A DNA stretch of 34,571 nt from Gemmatimonadota bacterium (GCA_016209905.1 JACQVG010000118.1:1-34571); one strand, 5' to 3'. Shown: positions 1-6,798, numbered from the stretch's first letter. The notes: generated from the letters alone by a model not told the origin. Made by a program: numbers and translations.

Positions 1-95
1 CACACCCGTTCCCATCCCGAACACGGCAGTTAAGCCCGGCAGCGTCGATGGTACTGCCGACGGACGTCGGTGGGAGAGTAGACCGCCGCCAGCCT
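1..95 (+). rRNA. rrf: 5S ribosomal RNA, 3' part (5' end outside window)
   Basis: The first ~95 bases match the conserved 5S core: CCCATCCCGAACACGG, then TTAAGCCCGGCAGCG, GGTACTGCC and GGGAGAGTAG, ending in the GCCGCCAGC arm that closes helix I. About 20-25 bases of the 5' end lie before the window, so the 16S and 23S genes are presumably upstream. The exact 3' end (about 93-97) is estimated from the usual distance past the GGGAGAGTAG element. An intrinsic terminator follows within 15 bases, as expected for the last gene of an rRNA operon. Confidence 0.93.
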
Positions 96-106
96 CCCCT
101 ACGGAG

Positions 107-135
107 CCCCGCTCTGGTGCGCCAGGGCGGGGTTT
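107..135 (+). terminator. Intrinsic terminator of the rRNA operon
   Basis: An 11-bp stem (CCCCGCTCTGG pairing with CCAGGGCGGGG, with one G-T wobble) closes a TGCG tetraloop and is followed by TTT. It lies just after the 5S 3' end, where the rrn transcript should stop. The T-run is short, but the stem is very GC-rich. Confidence 0.8.
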
Positions 136-145
136 CGTGCTATTC

Positions 146-176
146 GGGGGACCGGGGAACCGGGGGACGGGGAACC
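146..176. repeat. Short GC-rich direct repeat in the spacer before the antiporter gene
   Basis: There are two near-identical consecutive units: GGGGGACCGGGGAACC (16 bp) and the same unit lacking one C (15 bp). They lie in the ~140-bp spacer between the rrn terminator and the antiporter start. I see no promoter consensus in the rest of this spacer. The repeat could be simple-sequence expansion or part of a dispersed family; one window cannot tell. Confidence 0.6.
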
Positions 177-275
177 TGCGCACGACCCAGGCGTCACCGA
201 TGGCCGCGGAGGTCTCGCACGCCGCGCGGCGACCCGCCGTGCGAGCGCCACCGATTTGCCGTAATTTCGGAGCCG

Positions 276-1523
276 ATGAGCATCGCCGTCGTCATCGTCT
301 TCGTGGGCCTCCTGATCTTCGTGGCCCACCTCTTCGCGGCGGTCTTCCAACGCACCCGCGTGCCGGACGTGCTGTTCCTCATCGTCATAGGCCTGGTCCT
401 CGGTCCGCTCAGCGGCGTGGTCGCCCCAGACGACTTCGGCGCCGTGGGTCCCGTGTTTACCACCGTCACGCTGGTGGTGATGCTTTTCGAGGCGGGCATC
501 GGTCTCGACGTGCGGCAGCTGGCGCGCGCCCTCACCGGCACACTGGTCGTCTCCCTGGTCGGCTTCGCGGCCAGCGTCGTGGTTGTCGGCGCCGTGGGGT
601 ACGGCATCTTCGACCTCGGCCTGCGCCGCTCCATCCTCCTCGGCGCCATCCTGGGCGGCACGTCCTCGGCCGTCGTCATCCCCATGATCCAGCAGCTGCG
701 CATGGGCGAGTTAGCCCGCACCATCCTGGCCATGGAATCGGCGGTCACCGACGTGCTCTGCATCGTCGTGGCGCTGGCCTTCCTCGAGGCGCTCAAGCTC
801 GGGTCTCTCGACGCGGGGGTCATGGTGGGGCGCATGGTCGCGGCGTTCGTGCTGGCCACCGCCCTCGGCACCGCCGCCGGGTTGCTCTGGTCGGCCTTGC
901 TGCTGCGGGTGCGCGAGATCAAGAACTCGGTCTTCACGACCGCCGCCTTCGCCTTCGTGGTGTACGGGATGGTGGAGGTGCTGGGTTACAGCGGCGCCAT
1001 CGCGTCACTAGCCTTCGGGGTGACGCTCGGCAATCCCGAGGTCTTCCGCGTCCCGGCGCTTCGGCGCGTCCTGCCGCGCGAGCCCGTCACGCTCACCGAT
1101 ACCGAGAAGGCGTTCTTTGCCGAGGGGGTGTTCCTGCTGAAGACGTTCTTCTTCGTGTACATCGGCCTGTCGCTGGTGCTGCGGGACGTCGGCCTACTGG
1201 CCGCAGGAGCGCTGATCACCTTGCTCCTGTTCGCCGCGCGGGCGCCGGTGGTGCGGCTCACCGCGCCCCGGTCCCTCACCATCGACGACGCGGCCGTCTG
1301 CGCCGTCATGGCCCCCAAGGGGCTCGCGGCGGCGGTCCTCGCTTCCCTCCCCATCCAGCAGGGCATCGCGGGCGGCGACATCATCCAGGCTGTGACCTAC
1401 GCCGTCGTTCTGTTCTCCATCGTGGCGACGTCGGCCCTGGTGGTCCTGCTCGAGCGGACGGGGCTGCGCGACATCTACCGCAGGGGCTTCCTCGGCTTCG
1501 CGCCCCCGGAGCCGGCGGCGTAG
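276..1523 (+). CDS. Cation/proton antiporter, CPA family (Na_H_Exchanger domain)
   Basis: A 415-residue polytopic membrane protein of the Na+/H+ exchanger superfamily, expected to swap protons for Na+ or K+ across the inner membrane. Roughly 11-13 hydrophobic segments fill the chain. Family-like stretches include GGTSSAVVIP (about residue 126), ESAVTDV (about 154, keeping the Asp of the TM5 ion-binding pair but with Thr where CPA1 proteins have Asn), FFFVYIGLSL, and APKGLAAAVLASLP near the C-terminus. There is no C-terminal TrkA-N/RCK domain, unlike KefB/C. The ORF-track start at 48 lies inside the 5S gene, so I use the ATG at 276, which opens directly into the first membrane helix. A GGAG lies just 3 nt upstream. 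The transported ion cannot be read from the sequence. Confidence 0.88.
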   Translation: MSIAVVIVFVGLLIFVAHLFAAVFQRTRVPDVLFLIVIGLVLGPLSGVVAPDDFGAVGPVFTTVTLVVMLFEAGIGLDVRQLARALTGTLVVSLVGFAASVVVVGAVGYGIFDLGLRRSILLGAILGGTSSAVVIPMIQQLRMGELARTILAMESAVTDVLCIVVALAFLEALKLGSLDAGVMVGRMVAAFVLATALGTAAGLLWSALLLRVREIKNSVFTTAAFAFVVYGMVEVLGYSGAIASLAFGVTLGNPEVFRVPALRRVLPREPVTLTDTEKAFFAEGVFLLKTFFFVYIGLSLVLRDVGLLAAGALITLLLFAARAPVVRLTAPRSLTIDDAAVCAVMAPKGLAAAVLASLPIQQGIAGGDIIQAVTYAVVLFSIVATSALVVLLERTGLRDIYRRGFLGFAPPEPAA

Positions 1524-1537
1524 CCGGCGCACCACCC

Positions 1538-2407
1538 ATGCGGTGCGGCATCGTCGCCCTCGCCGGCGCACCCAACGTCGGCAAGTCCTCGCTGCTCAAC
1601 GCGCTGGTCGGCGAGCCGCTGGCCATCGTCTCCCCGAAGCCGCAGACCACCCGGGAGCCGGTCCGCGGCCTGCTCACCGACGAGGCGACGCAGATCATCT
1701 TCGTGGATCCCGCGGGCCTGCTGAATCCCGGCTACCCGCTCCAGAAGGCGATGGTGCACGCCGCGGTGGCGAGCCTCAACGACGCGGACCTGGTGCTGCA
1801 CCTGCACCCGCTGCCTGAGTTCCCAGCGCCCCCGCTGCCATCGCTGCTGCCGGACGGCGCGAGGCTGCGCTCGCCGCCGATCACGGTGTACACGAAGGCC
1901 GATCTCGTTCCGCCGTCCCGCCGTCCCGCCGTTCCGCCGGAGGCGCTCAGGGTCTCCGCCGCCACGCGTGAAGGCCTCGATGCGCTGCTCGCCCGGACCC
2001 GCGCGCGGCTGCCCGAGGGCCCCTTCCTCTACGACGCCGCCGACCTCGGCACCCAGCCGCTGCGCTTCTTCGCCGCGGAGTTCGTTCGCGAGGCGGCGTT
2101 CGGCGTCCTGGAGCAAGAGCTGCCGTACAGCCTTGCCGTGGAGATCGAAGCATTCCGCGAGCAGGAGACGCCGGTATATATTCGGGCCACCCTGGCCGTC
2201 GAACGGGAAAGCCAGAAACCGATCGTCCTCGGCCGAGGCGGCCGCACCATCAAGGCCATCGGCGTCGCGGCTCGCCAGCGCATCGCGGCGTTCATGGACC
2301 GGCCGGTCTACCTCGATCTGTGGGTGACGGTGTGGCCGAAGTGGCGAAAGAACCGGGCAGCGCTGGCGCGCCTGGGCTTCCCCCTCCCCTCGGAGCCCCG
2401 ATCATGA
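1538..2407 (+). CDS. era: GTPase Era (ribosome assembly), unusual G3/G4 motifs
   Basis: A 289-residue Era: an N-terminal GTPase domain followed by a type II KH RNA-binding domain. Era binds the 3' end of 16S rRNA and acts in 30S maturation. G1 is GAPNVGKS (residues 10-17), and the switch I stretch KPQTTRE resembles Era's QTTR. The KH loop is [12 protein letters not shown] (from 231), followed by the Era tail [16 protein letters not shown]. Two motifs depart from consensus: G3 reads DPAG (57-60) instead of DTPG, and G4 reads TKAD (119-122) instead of NKxD. The longer ORF start at 137 is a frame extension through the antiporter; the ATG at 1538 puts G1 at the usual distance. The gene starts 14 nt after the antiporter and overlaps the next gene by 4 nt. 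Confidence 0.9.
   Translation: MRCGIVALAGAPNVGKSSLLNALVGEPLAIVSPKPQTTREPVRGLLTDEATQIIFVDPAGLLNPGYPLQKAMVHAAVASLNDADLVLHLHPLPEFPAPPLPSLLPDGARLRSPPITVYTKADLVPPSRRPAVPPEALRVSAATREGLDALLARTRARLPEGPFLYDAADLGTQPLRFFAAEFVREAAFGVLEQELPYSLAVEIEAFREQETPVYIRATLAVERESQKPIVLGRGGRTIKAIGVAARQRIAAFMDRPVYLDLWVTVWPKWRKNRAALARLGFPLPSEPRS
1910..1939 (+). repeat. 8-bp tandem repeat inside era
   Basis: Three full copies of CCGCCGTC (the third ending TT) plus a 6-base partial copy lie just after the G4 codons, encoding a Pro/Arg-rich linker. The unit is not a multiple of three, so gain or loss of one copy would shift the frame of era. Confidence 0.75.
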
Positions 2408-2574
2408 CCTTGCCGAAGGACCTGCTCGAGATCCTGGTGTGCCCCCAGTGCAAGGGTGACCTCGAGTACCGCACGGCGCCCTCCGAGGAGTTGGTGTGCC
2501 ACGCCTGCCGCCTGCGCTATGCGGTGGACGACGGCATCCCGATCATGCTCGTCGATGAGGCGAAGCCGCTCTAG
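2404..2574 (+). CDS. Trm112/UPF0434-family small zinc protein
   Basis: A 56-residue protein of the Trm112/YcaR type. It has one zinc-knuckle fold with CPQC near residue 13 and CHAC near 34, and a Trm112-like end in which [14 protein letters not shown] follows the second Cys pair. Eukaryotic and archaeal Trm112 activates methyltransferases; the bacterial short form has no settled role, so none is assigned. The ATG overlaps the era stop (ATGA), which decides the start over the in-frame codon at 2320. The 3' end overlaps the PorV-like gene by 20 nt. Confidence 0.85.
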   Translation: MTLPKDLLEILVCPQCKGDLEYRTAPSEELVCHACRLRYAVDDGIPIMLVDEAKPL

Positions 2575-3541
2575 CTTCGTCGCCGGCCTCGCGCTGGTCG
2601 CTGTCTCGCGCGCGGCCGCGGCGCAGGCGATCCCGACGGTGGAAGGCGGCGCCTTCCTCCTGCTCCCCGTCGGCGCTCGCGCCGTCGCTCTCGGCCAGGC
2701 CGCCGCGGCGGACGGTGGGACGAGCGAATCGCTGTTCTGGAACCCCGCCGGCCTCGCCGCGCTCCCCGGCGCCGAGTTCGCCGTCCACCACTACACCCTG
2801 TTCTTCGGCACCGGCGACGCCGCCGTCCTCGCCGTTCCCTCGGCGAGCCTCGGGACGTTTGCGGCGAGTGCGTACATCGTGGACTACGGTGACCTCGACG
2901 TTACGCGCGGCGATATCGGCCCCGATCCGGTCGGCCAGATCCGCCCGCGCAACATCGTACTGTTGGGCAGCTACGCCACCGACGTCGTCGCGGGGTTCGC
3001 CGCGGGGGTGACTTACAAGCTCATCCAGTTTCGGGTGGACTGCGCGGGCGAGTGCAGCGGGGTGCCGGCCGCGACCGGGACTACGCACGCGGTGGACATC
3101 GGCATCCGATACGTCTCGCCCGCTGCGTTCCCGCTGGTGATCGGGGCCGCGCTGCGCAACGTCGGCTTCAGGCTGCAGGTGAACAACCAGGCCCAGGCCG
3201 ACCCGCTTCCCACGCGGCTTGCGGTCGGCGTCAGCTACGGCGTACTGCGACGGCCCGCCGGCGGCCAGGGATTTGACCTGCGCGTCCTCGCCGACCTCCA
3301 GGGCTCGCTGGGTCGAGGTACCCTGTCCCCCGTCACCTTGGTGGGCGTCGAATCCGGCGTCGGCGAATCGGTCCGGTTCCGCGGCGGCTACGCCTTCCTG
3401 GATTCGGAGGCGAAGGGGCCGAGCCTGGGCATCGGGCTCAAGTTGGGCACCGTGGCTCTCGACCTCGGGCGCGTCTTCTCCGCCAGAGCGAATCTGGGCG
3501 AGGACGAGCCGATCCACGTCTCCTTCCGCATGATCTTCTGA
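2555..3541 (+). CDS. PorV/PorQ-like outer-membrane beta-barrel protein
   Basis: A 328-residue exported protein. The ATG at 2555 gives a good signal peptide (MRRSRS, a hydrophobic core, then AAAAQA cleavage), while the longer ORF start at 2456 does not. The mature N-terminus, with [16 protein letters not shown] followed by FWNPAGLA, is the hallmark of the PorV/PorQ/UPF0164 group. Alternating hydrophobic strands run to the C-terminal Phe (SFRMIF), typical of a BamA-inserted barrel. In Bacteroidota PorV serves type IX secretion, but no T9SS gene is visible here and related proteins exist in T9SS-free phyla. Function beyond 'outer-membrane barrel' is therefore open. It is followed closely by the DUF5683-like gene. 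Confidence 0.8.
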   Translation: MRRSRSSFVAGLALVAVSRAAAAQAIPTVEGGAFLLLPVGARAVALGQAAAADGGTSESLFWNPAGLAALPGAEFAVHHYTLFFGTGDAAVLAVPSASLGTFAASAYIVDYGDLDVTRGDIGPDPVGQIRPRNIVLLGSYATDVVAGFAAGVTYKLIQFRVDCAGECSGVPAATGTTHAVDIGIRYVSPAAFPLVIGAALRNVGFRLQVNNQAQADPLPTRLAVGVSYGVLRRPAGGQGFDLRVLADLQGSLGRGTLSPVTLVGVESGVGESVRFRGGYAFLDSEAKGPSLGIGLKLGTVALDLGRVFSARANLGEDEPIHVSFRMIF

Positions 3542-3576
3542 GGTACCAGCCGACGCGCCGCTGGACGCCGATTCTG

Positions 3577-4449
3577 ATGCTGATCGCCGCGGCCCACGGC
3601 GGGCAGACACGCCCGGCCCGCGCGCAGGTGCCGGCGGAGGCGGTGCCGGGCGGGCCCGTGGACACGCTGGCCGTGCCGGCCCGGGTTGCGGCGGAGCGAA
3701 GCCGTCCTGCGCTCCTCGACCGGCCGGAGACGATTGCTCCCGCGGGCGCCGTCCCGCTCCACCGTCGGGCCTGGACGTGGCCGGTCGCGTCGCTCCTCGT
3801 CCCCGGCTCGGGGCAGGCTCTCGCGGGCCAGGGACGAGGGCTCGTGTACCTCGCCACGGAGGTGTGGGCGCTGACGCGCGCCGTATCGCTCGGGCGCGAG
3901 GGGCGCCGCGGGCGGGAGCACTTTCAGCAGCTGGCCTTCGCCGTGGCGCGCCGGGCCTTCGCGTCGCGCCGGCGGGATGGACCGTTCGACTACTACGAGA
4001 CGATGGGCCAATTCGTCGAGAGCGGGAACTTCGACGTCGATCCCGGCCCCGGCTTCGAGCCGGAGCCGGACACGACGACCTTCAACGGCTCGGTCTGGCT
4101 CGTCGCGCGGCGCACCTTCTTCCAGAACCCCGACTCGGTCCCGGATCCGACGTCACGTCCCTACCGCACGGCGCTGGCGTTCTACAGGGCGCGCGCCGTG
4201 GACGGCGAGTTCCGCTGGAGCTGGCGCGATGCGCGGCTCGAACAGGACGCCTTCCGGGCCGCGATTCACGCCAGCGACGAAGCGTTCCGCGCTGCGACCA
4301 ACTATCTCGGCGTGCTTGTCATCAACCACGTCGGCAGCGCGGTGGACGCACTGGTGATGTCGCGTCTCGGCAGGCGCGGGGCGGTCCCGCGCGTCGGCCT
4401 GGGCGACGGCCCGCTGTCCGTGACGCTCTCGTGGCACGCCGGCTTCTAG
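3577..4449 (+). CDS. DUF5683-like exported or membrane protein of unknown function
   Basis: A 290-residue protein. Around residues 68-90 it carries WPVASLLVPGSGQALAGQGRG followed by a hydrophobic segment. This resembles the DUF5683 signature (a helix with PGxGQ, often found with outer-membrane assembly proteins in the Bacteroidota/Gemmatimonadota sphere). A second hydrophobic stretch (TNYLGVLVINHVGSAVDALVM) lies near the C-terminus. The first ATG (3577) leaves a signal peptide with no positive n-region. Extending 13 codons to a CTG at 3538, which overlaps the porV stop as CTGA, gives [21 protein letters not shown] and an ARAQ cleavage site, so CTG may be the real start. No function can be assigned. 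Confidence 0.7.
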   Translation: MLIAAAHGGQTRPARAQVPAEAVPGGPVDTLAVPARVAAERSRPALLDRPETIAPAGAVPLHRRAWTWPVASLLVPGSGQALAGQGRGLVYLATEVWALTRAVSLGREGRRGREHFQQLAFAVARRAFASRRRDGPFDYYETMGQFVESGNFDVDPGPGFEPEPDTTTFNGSVWLVARRTFFQNPDSVPDPTSRPYRTALAFYRARAVDGEFRWSWRDARLEQDAFRAAIHASDEAFRAATNYLGVLVINHVGSAVDALVMSRLGRRGAVPRVGLGDGPLSVTLSWHAGF

Positions 4450-4476
4450 GCGTGGCCTTCGGGACACGGGTCCACG

Positions 4477-4494
4477 CGGCCGGCGTGCCGGCCG
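4477..4494 (+). terminator. GC-rich hairpin after the DUF5683-like gene, possible terminator
   Basis: CGGCCGGC-GT-GCCGGCCG is a perfect 8-bp inverted repeat about 28 nt after the stop codon. It is preceded by a second pairing arm (GCGTGG at 4450 with CCACGC at 4472). No clean T-run follows, only scattered Ts (CTCTTGGTTT), so termination would be inefficient or factor-dependent. Its place directly before a promoter-like sequence supports a transcript boundary. Confidence 0.4.
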
Positions 4495-4510
4495 GCGTCG
4501 CGCTCTTGGT

Positions 4511-4539
4511 TTGACACCTCGTTTGACGAGGGCTAAGTT
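4511..4539 (+). promoter_or_regulatory. Sigma70-type promoter for the REC-GGDEF gene
   Basis: A perfect TTGACA -35 box (4511-4516), an exact 17-nt spacer and TAAGTT as a weak -10 (4534-4539, 3/6 to TATAAT). The expected start of transcription is near 4546. The ORF track translates the TTG of this box as a start codon, but reading it as a -35 element fits better with the GTG and Shine-Dalgarno sequence downstream. Confidence 0.6.
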
Positions 4540-4546
4540 GAGCGTT

Positions 4547-4567
4547 TCTCGCGCGTTGCGAGAGGAG
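4547..4567 (+). promoter_or_regulatory. Leader hairpin abutting the ribosome binding site
   Basis: TCTCGC (4547-4552) pairs perfectly with GCGAGA (4558-4563) around a 5-nt loop. The 3' arm runs into the AGGAG ribosome binding site (4563-4567) that precedes the GTG at 4571. In the RNA this stem could limit ribosome access. Inferred from sequence only. Confidence 0.45.
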
Positions 4568-4570
4568 ACG

Positions 4571-5530
4571 GTGCGGACGCGGCCCACGATCATCTTCTTC
4601 TCCTCCGCGGGTCGCCCGGTGCCCGGCCTAGTGGCAACCTGGCTGGCGCGGAAGGGACTCCTCTCGGTGGAGATCAGCGACGCGGCGCAGATCGAAGCCA
4701 TGACCCAGCGCGCGCTCCCAGCCATGGTCCTGGTGGACGGGAACGCGGACCCGGCGCCCGGACTGGCGCTATGCCGTCACCTCAAGGCGGATCCGTATTC
4801 GGCCATCGTCCCGGTCGCCTTCCTCGAGGACGCGCACGCCGGAGATCGCGTGCACCAAGCCTTCGGCGCCGGCGCCGATGAGGTCCTGACCCCGATCTTC
4901 GATCCGGAGGAGCAGCGGTCGCGGCTCGATGTGCTGCTGACGCGCACCGAACGCAACGTGGCCGTGCATCCCTCGACGCGCCTCCCCGGCACGAGTGAGA
5001 TCGAGCGCGAGATCAAGCGGCGCATGGCCGCGGCGGAGCCCTTCGCGGTGTGCTATGCGGACCTCGACCACTTCAAGGAGTACAACGACCGATATTCGTA
5101 CGGCGACGGGGACCGGGTGATCCTGAACCTGTCCCGGATTCTCCATGACGTGGTGAAGGGGCTGTGCGGCGCGCGAGGGTTCGTCGGGCATATCGGCGGC
5201 GACGATTTCATCTTGGTTTTGCCCGTCGCGATAACCGACCAGTGCTGCCGCGAGATCATCACGGCTTTCGACCTCCTGATCCCCTTGCAGTACTCGGAGG
5301 CGGATCGCCGCACCGGCTATTTCTTCGGGAAGGACCGGCAGGGCCAGCTGCACAAGGTGCCGTTCATGACGCTGTCGATCGGGATCGTCACGAGCGAGCG
5401 CCGGATCTTCACCCATCCGGCGCAGGTGAGCGCCCTCGCGACGGAGATGAAGAACTACGCGAAGACCCTGGCGGGTTCCGTGTTCGTCGAGGATCGGCGC
5501 CAGAAGGTCGCGGACGGGAAGGCGGGCTGA
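4571..5530 (+). CDS. Receiver-like domain + GGDEF domain protein (divergent diguanylate cyclase)
   Basis: A 319-residue cytoplasmic protein. Residues ~5-130 have a receiver fold: TIIFFSS strand, phospho-acceptor-like Asp in LVDG near 55, and GADEVLTP near the end. However, the acidic pocket on strand 1 and the conserved Lys (KP, here TP) are absent, so normal phosphorylation is doubtful. Residues ~155-310 form a GGDEF domain with metal-site DLDHFK and signature GGDDF (209-213). GGDDF replaces the fourth-position Glu with Asp; activity in c-di-GMP synthesis is possible but unproven. An insertion containing FFGKDRQGQLHKVPF precedes LSIGIV, a feature of orphan GGDEF proteins. I prefer the GTG at 4571 (AGGAG upstream, opening into strand 1) over the TTG at 4511. 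The gene has its own promoter. Confidence 0.82.
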   Translation: MRTRPTIIFFSSAGRPVPGLVATWLARKGLLSVEISDAAQIEAMTQRALPAMVLVDGNADPAPGLALCRHLKADPYSAIVPVAFLEDAHAGDRVHQAFGAGADEVLTPIFDPEEQRSRLDVLLTRTERNVAVHPSTRLPGTSEIEREIKRRMAAAEPFAVCYADLDHFKEYNDRYSYGDGDRVILNLSRILHDVVKGLCGARGFVGHIGGDDFILVLPVAITDQCCREIITAFDLLIPLQYSEADRRTGYFFGKDRQGQLHKVPFMTLSIGIVTSERRIFTHPAQVSALATEMKNYAKTLAGSVFVEDRRQKVADGKAG

Positions 5531-5533
5531 AGG

Positions 5534-6262
5534 TTGAACGCGACGTGCCCCGGCTGCGACACGGTGTTCCGGATCGATCCGGCGAAGGTGCCGGCCGGCG
5601 GCGTGCGCGCCCGTTGCTCGGTGTGCGCCACGGTGTTCGCAGTCGGCGCGCCAGCGGCGATTGCGCGCCCGGAGGCGGTCGCCGTGCTGGCCCCCCCCCC
5701 GGTCGCCTCCGAGGCGGCCCCTAGCCCAGCCCCCGCGGCGCCGCTTCCGGTGGCCCCGCCCGTGGCTCCACCGGTTCCGGTGGCGCCGCCGCGCCGCCCT
5801 GCGGCTCCGGTCGCGTCGCCCTTCGCCGGGGCGCGTGGCGTCGCCCCTGCGGCTCCGGCCGGCACGCCTCCGAGTGCGCGGCCGCCCTTGGCGGTCAGGC
5901 CCGCCGTGGCCCCGCGCTCCCCGCGGCCGGCCCCGACCGTGCCCGTCCCGCAGCCCCCTCCGGAACCAGCGGCGCCTGCGCCGCCGCCTGCCGCCCGGGT
6001 CATCAATCCCTTCCTGGTGCAGGACCCGCAGGTCAAGGCCCGCCGCCTGGCGCGCGCCCTGATCTCGGATCTGGTGTCCTACCACCCCGCCAAACGGGCG
6101 CAGGGTTTGAAGGACGGGACCATCAAGGAGATCTTTGCCGAGGAGATCAAGAAGAGCTACGAGGAGTACGTCGGGCAGATCGGGCCCGAGACGGCGCAAT
6201 CCACGACGCACTTCCAGGACGCTCTCAACGAGATCCTCGCCGGCGGACAGAAGATCTTTTGA
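5534..6262 (+). CDS. MJ0042-type zinc-ribbon protein with Pro/Ala-rich linker
   Basis: A 242-residue protein in three parts. Residues 1-37 are an MJ0042/zinc_ribbon_4 motif (CPGC...CSVC, with VPAGGVRARC between). Residues ~40-155 are a low-complexity Pro/Ala/Val linker that includes a C10 tract in the DNA. Residues ~156-242 are a compact helical domain (KARRLARALISDLVSY, then KEIFAEEIKKSYEEYV). Myxobacterial and Gemmatimonadota zinc-ribbon proteins show a similar layout, often near signalling genes; the function is unknown. The first possible start after the upstream stop is TTG at 5534, three nt downstream of that stop. The 3' end overlaps the next gene as TTGA. Adjacency to the GGDEF gene suggests co-transcription. 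Confidence 0.75.
   Translation: MNATCPGCDTVFRIDPAKVPAGGVRARCSVCATVFAVGAPAAIARPEAVAVLAPPPVASEAAPSPAPAAPLPVAPPVAPPVPVAPPRRPAAPVASPFAGARGVAPAAPAGTPPSARPPLAVRPAVAPRSPRPAPTVPVPQPPPEPAAPAPPPAARVINPFLVQDPQVKARRLARALISDLVSYHPAKRAQGLKDGTIKEIFAEEIKKSYEEYVGQIGPETAQSTTHFQDALNEILAGGQKIF
5691..5700 (+). repeat. C10 homopolymer inside the zinc-ribbon gene
   Basis: Ten consecutive C residues encode part of the Pro-rich linker (LAPPPV). A one-base slip would shift the frame after the zinc ribbon and remove the C-terminal domain. It is also a likely place for a sequencing indel, although the frame shown is intact. Confidence 0.85.
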
Positions 6263-6798
6263 TCTCGATTGTGGGGCTGGCCGCGGCGTCCTACTTGCTT
6301 GGCTCGCTGCCCACCGCCAGCCTCCCGGCACGGCTGGTCTCGACCCTCGGGTCGCGAGGGACCGAAGCACTCGTCCGGCTGCTTGAGCTGCTGAAAGGAG
6401 TGCTGGCGGTGAGCCTGGTCGGGGCGGGAGCCGACCCAGTCGCGCAGGCCATGGCGGCGACCGCCGTGGTGGCGGGCGATCAGTGGCCGTTCCGGGGTCA
6501 GGGTCGCCGTGGCACGGGCCTGGCCACCGCGGCGGGGGCCCTCACCGTCGTCACCCCCTTGGCGGTCCCGGCCTGGGGTTTTCTGTGGGCGCTCGGCTAC
6601 GTCGCCTCGGGCTACCGCGCTGCCGGCACCGTGGCGGCGACGCTGCTGCTGCCCCTGCTCCTCGGTGTCGTGGCGGGATGGCCGTTTGGCCTCATCGTTC
6701 TGCCAGCGTGCCTGATGGTTGCTGAGCGCCGTCGCGATTCCCTGCGGCGCATCCTGCTCGGGACGGAGCCCAAAGACCACTGGCGCAGCGGGTCCTAA
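6259..6798 (+). CDS. PlsY-like membrane protein lacking key acyltransferase motifs
   Basis: A 179-residue protein with about five hydrophobic segments, matching the frame of PlsY (acyl-phosphate:glycerol-3-phosphate acyltransferase). It begins SYLLGSLPTASLPARL like PlsY motif 1 and ends with RRRDSLRRILLGTEPK, like PlsY's RHReNIkRLl-GtE tail. The conserved GSGNxGATN stretch after motif 1 is missing, and the GHxFP...GGKGVAT loop reads GDQWPF...RGTGLAT, losing His and Lys. It is also shorter than the ~200-residue family norm. It may be a non-catalytic paralogue or have a changed substrate. TTG 6259 overlaps the preceding stop (TTGA); GTG 6271 is an alternative. prfB follows after 44 nt. Confidence 0.68.
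   Translation: MISIVGLAAASYLLGSLPTASLPARLVSTLGSRGTEALVRLLELLKGVLAVSLVGAGADPVAQAMAATAVVAGDQWPFRGQGRRGTGLATAAGALTVVTPLAVPAWGFLWALGYVASGYRAAGTVAATLLLPLLLGVVAGWPFGLIVLPACLMVAERRRDSLRRILLGTEPKDHWRSGS

Noticed and set aside
48-275. N-terminal extension of the antiporter ORF from 48
   Set aside because: It starts inside the 5S rRNA and crosses the rrn terminator; the first hydrophobic helix begins at the ATG at 276.
137-1537. Long upstream extension of the era ORF
   Set aside because: It lies in another frame of the antiporter gene and is Arg/Pro-rich noise; the Era G1 motif sits at normal distance from ATG 1538.
4511-4570. TTG start of the REC-GGDEF ORF at 4511
   Set aside because: The TTG is the start of a TTGACA -35 box; the GTG at 4571 has an AGGAG and opens directly into the domain.
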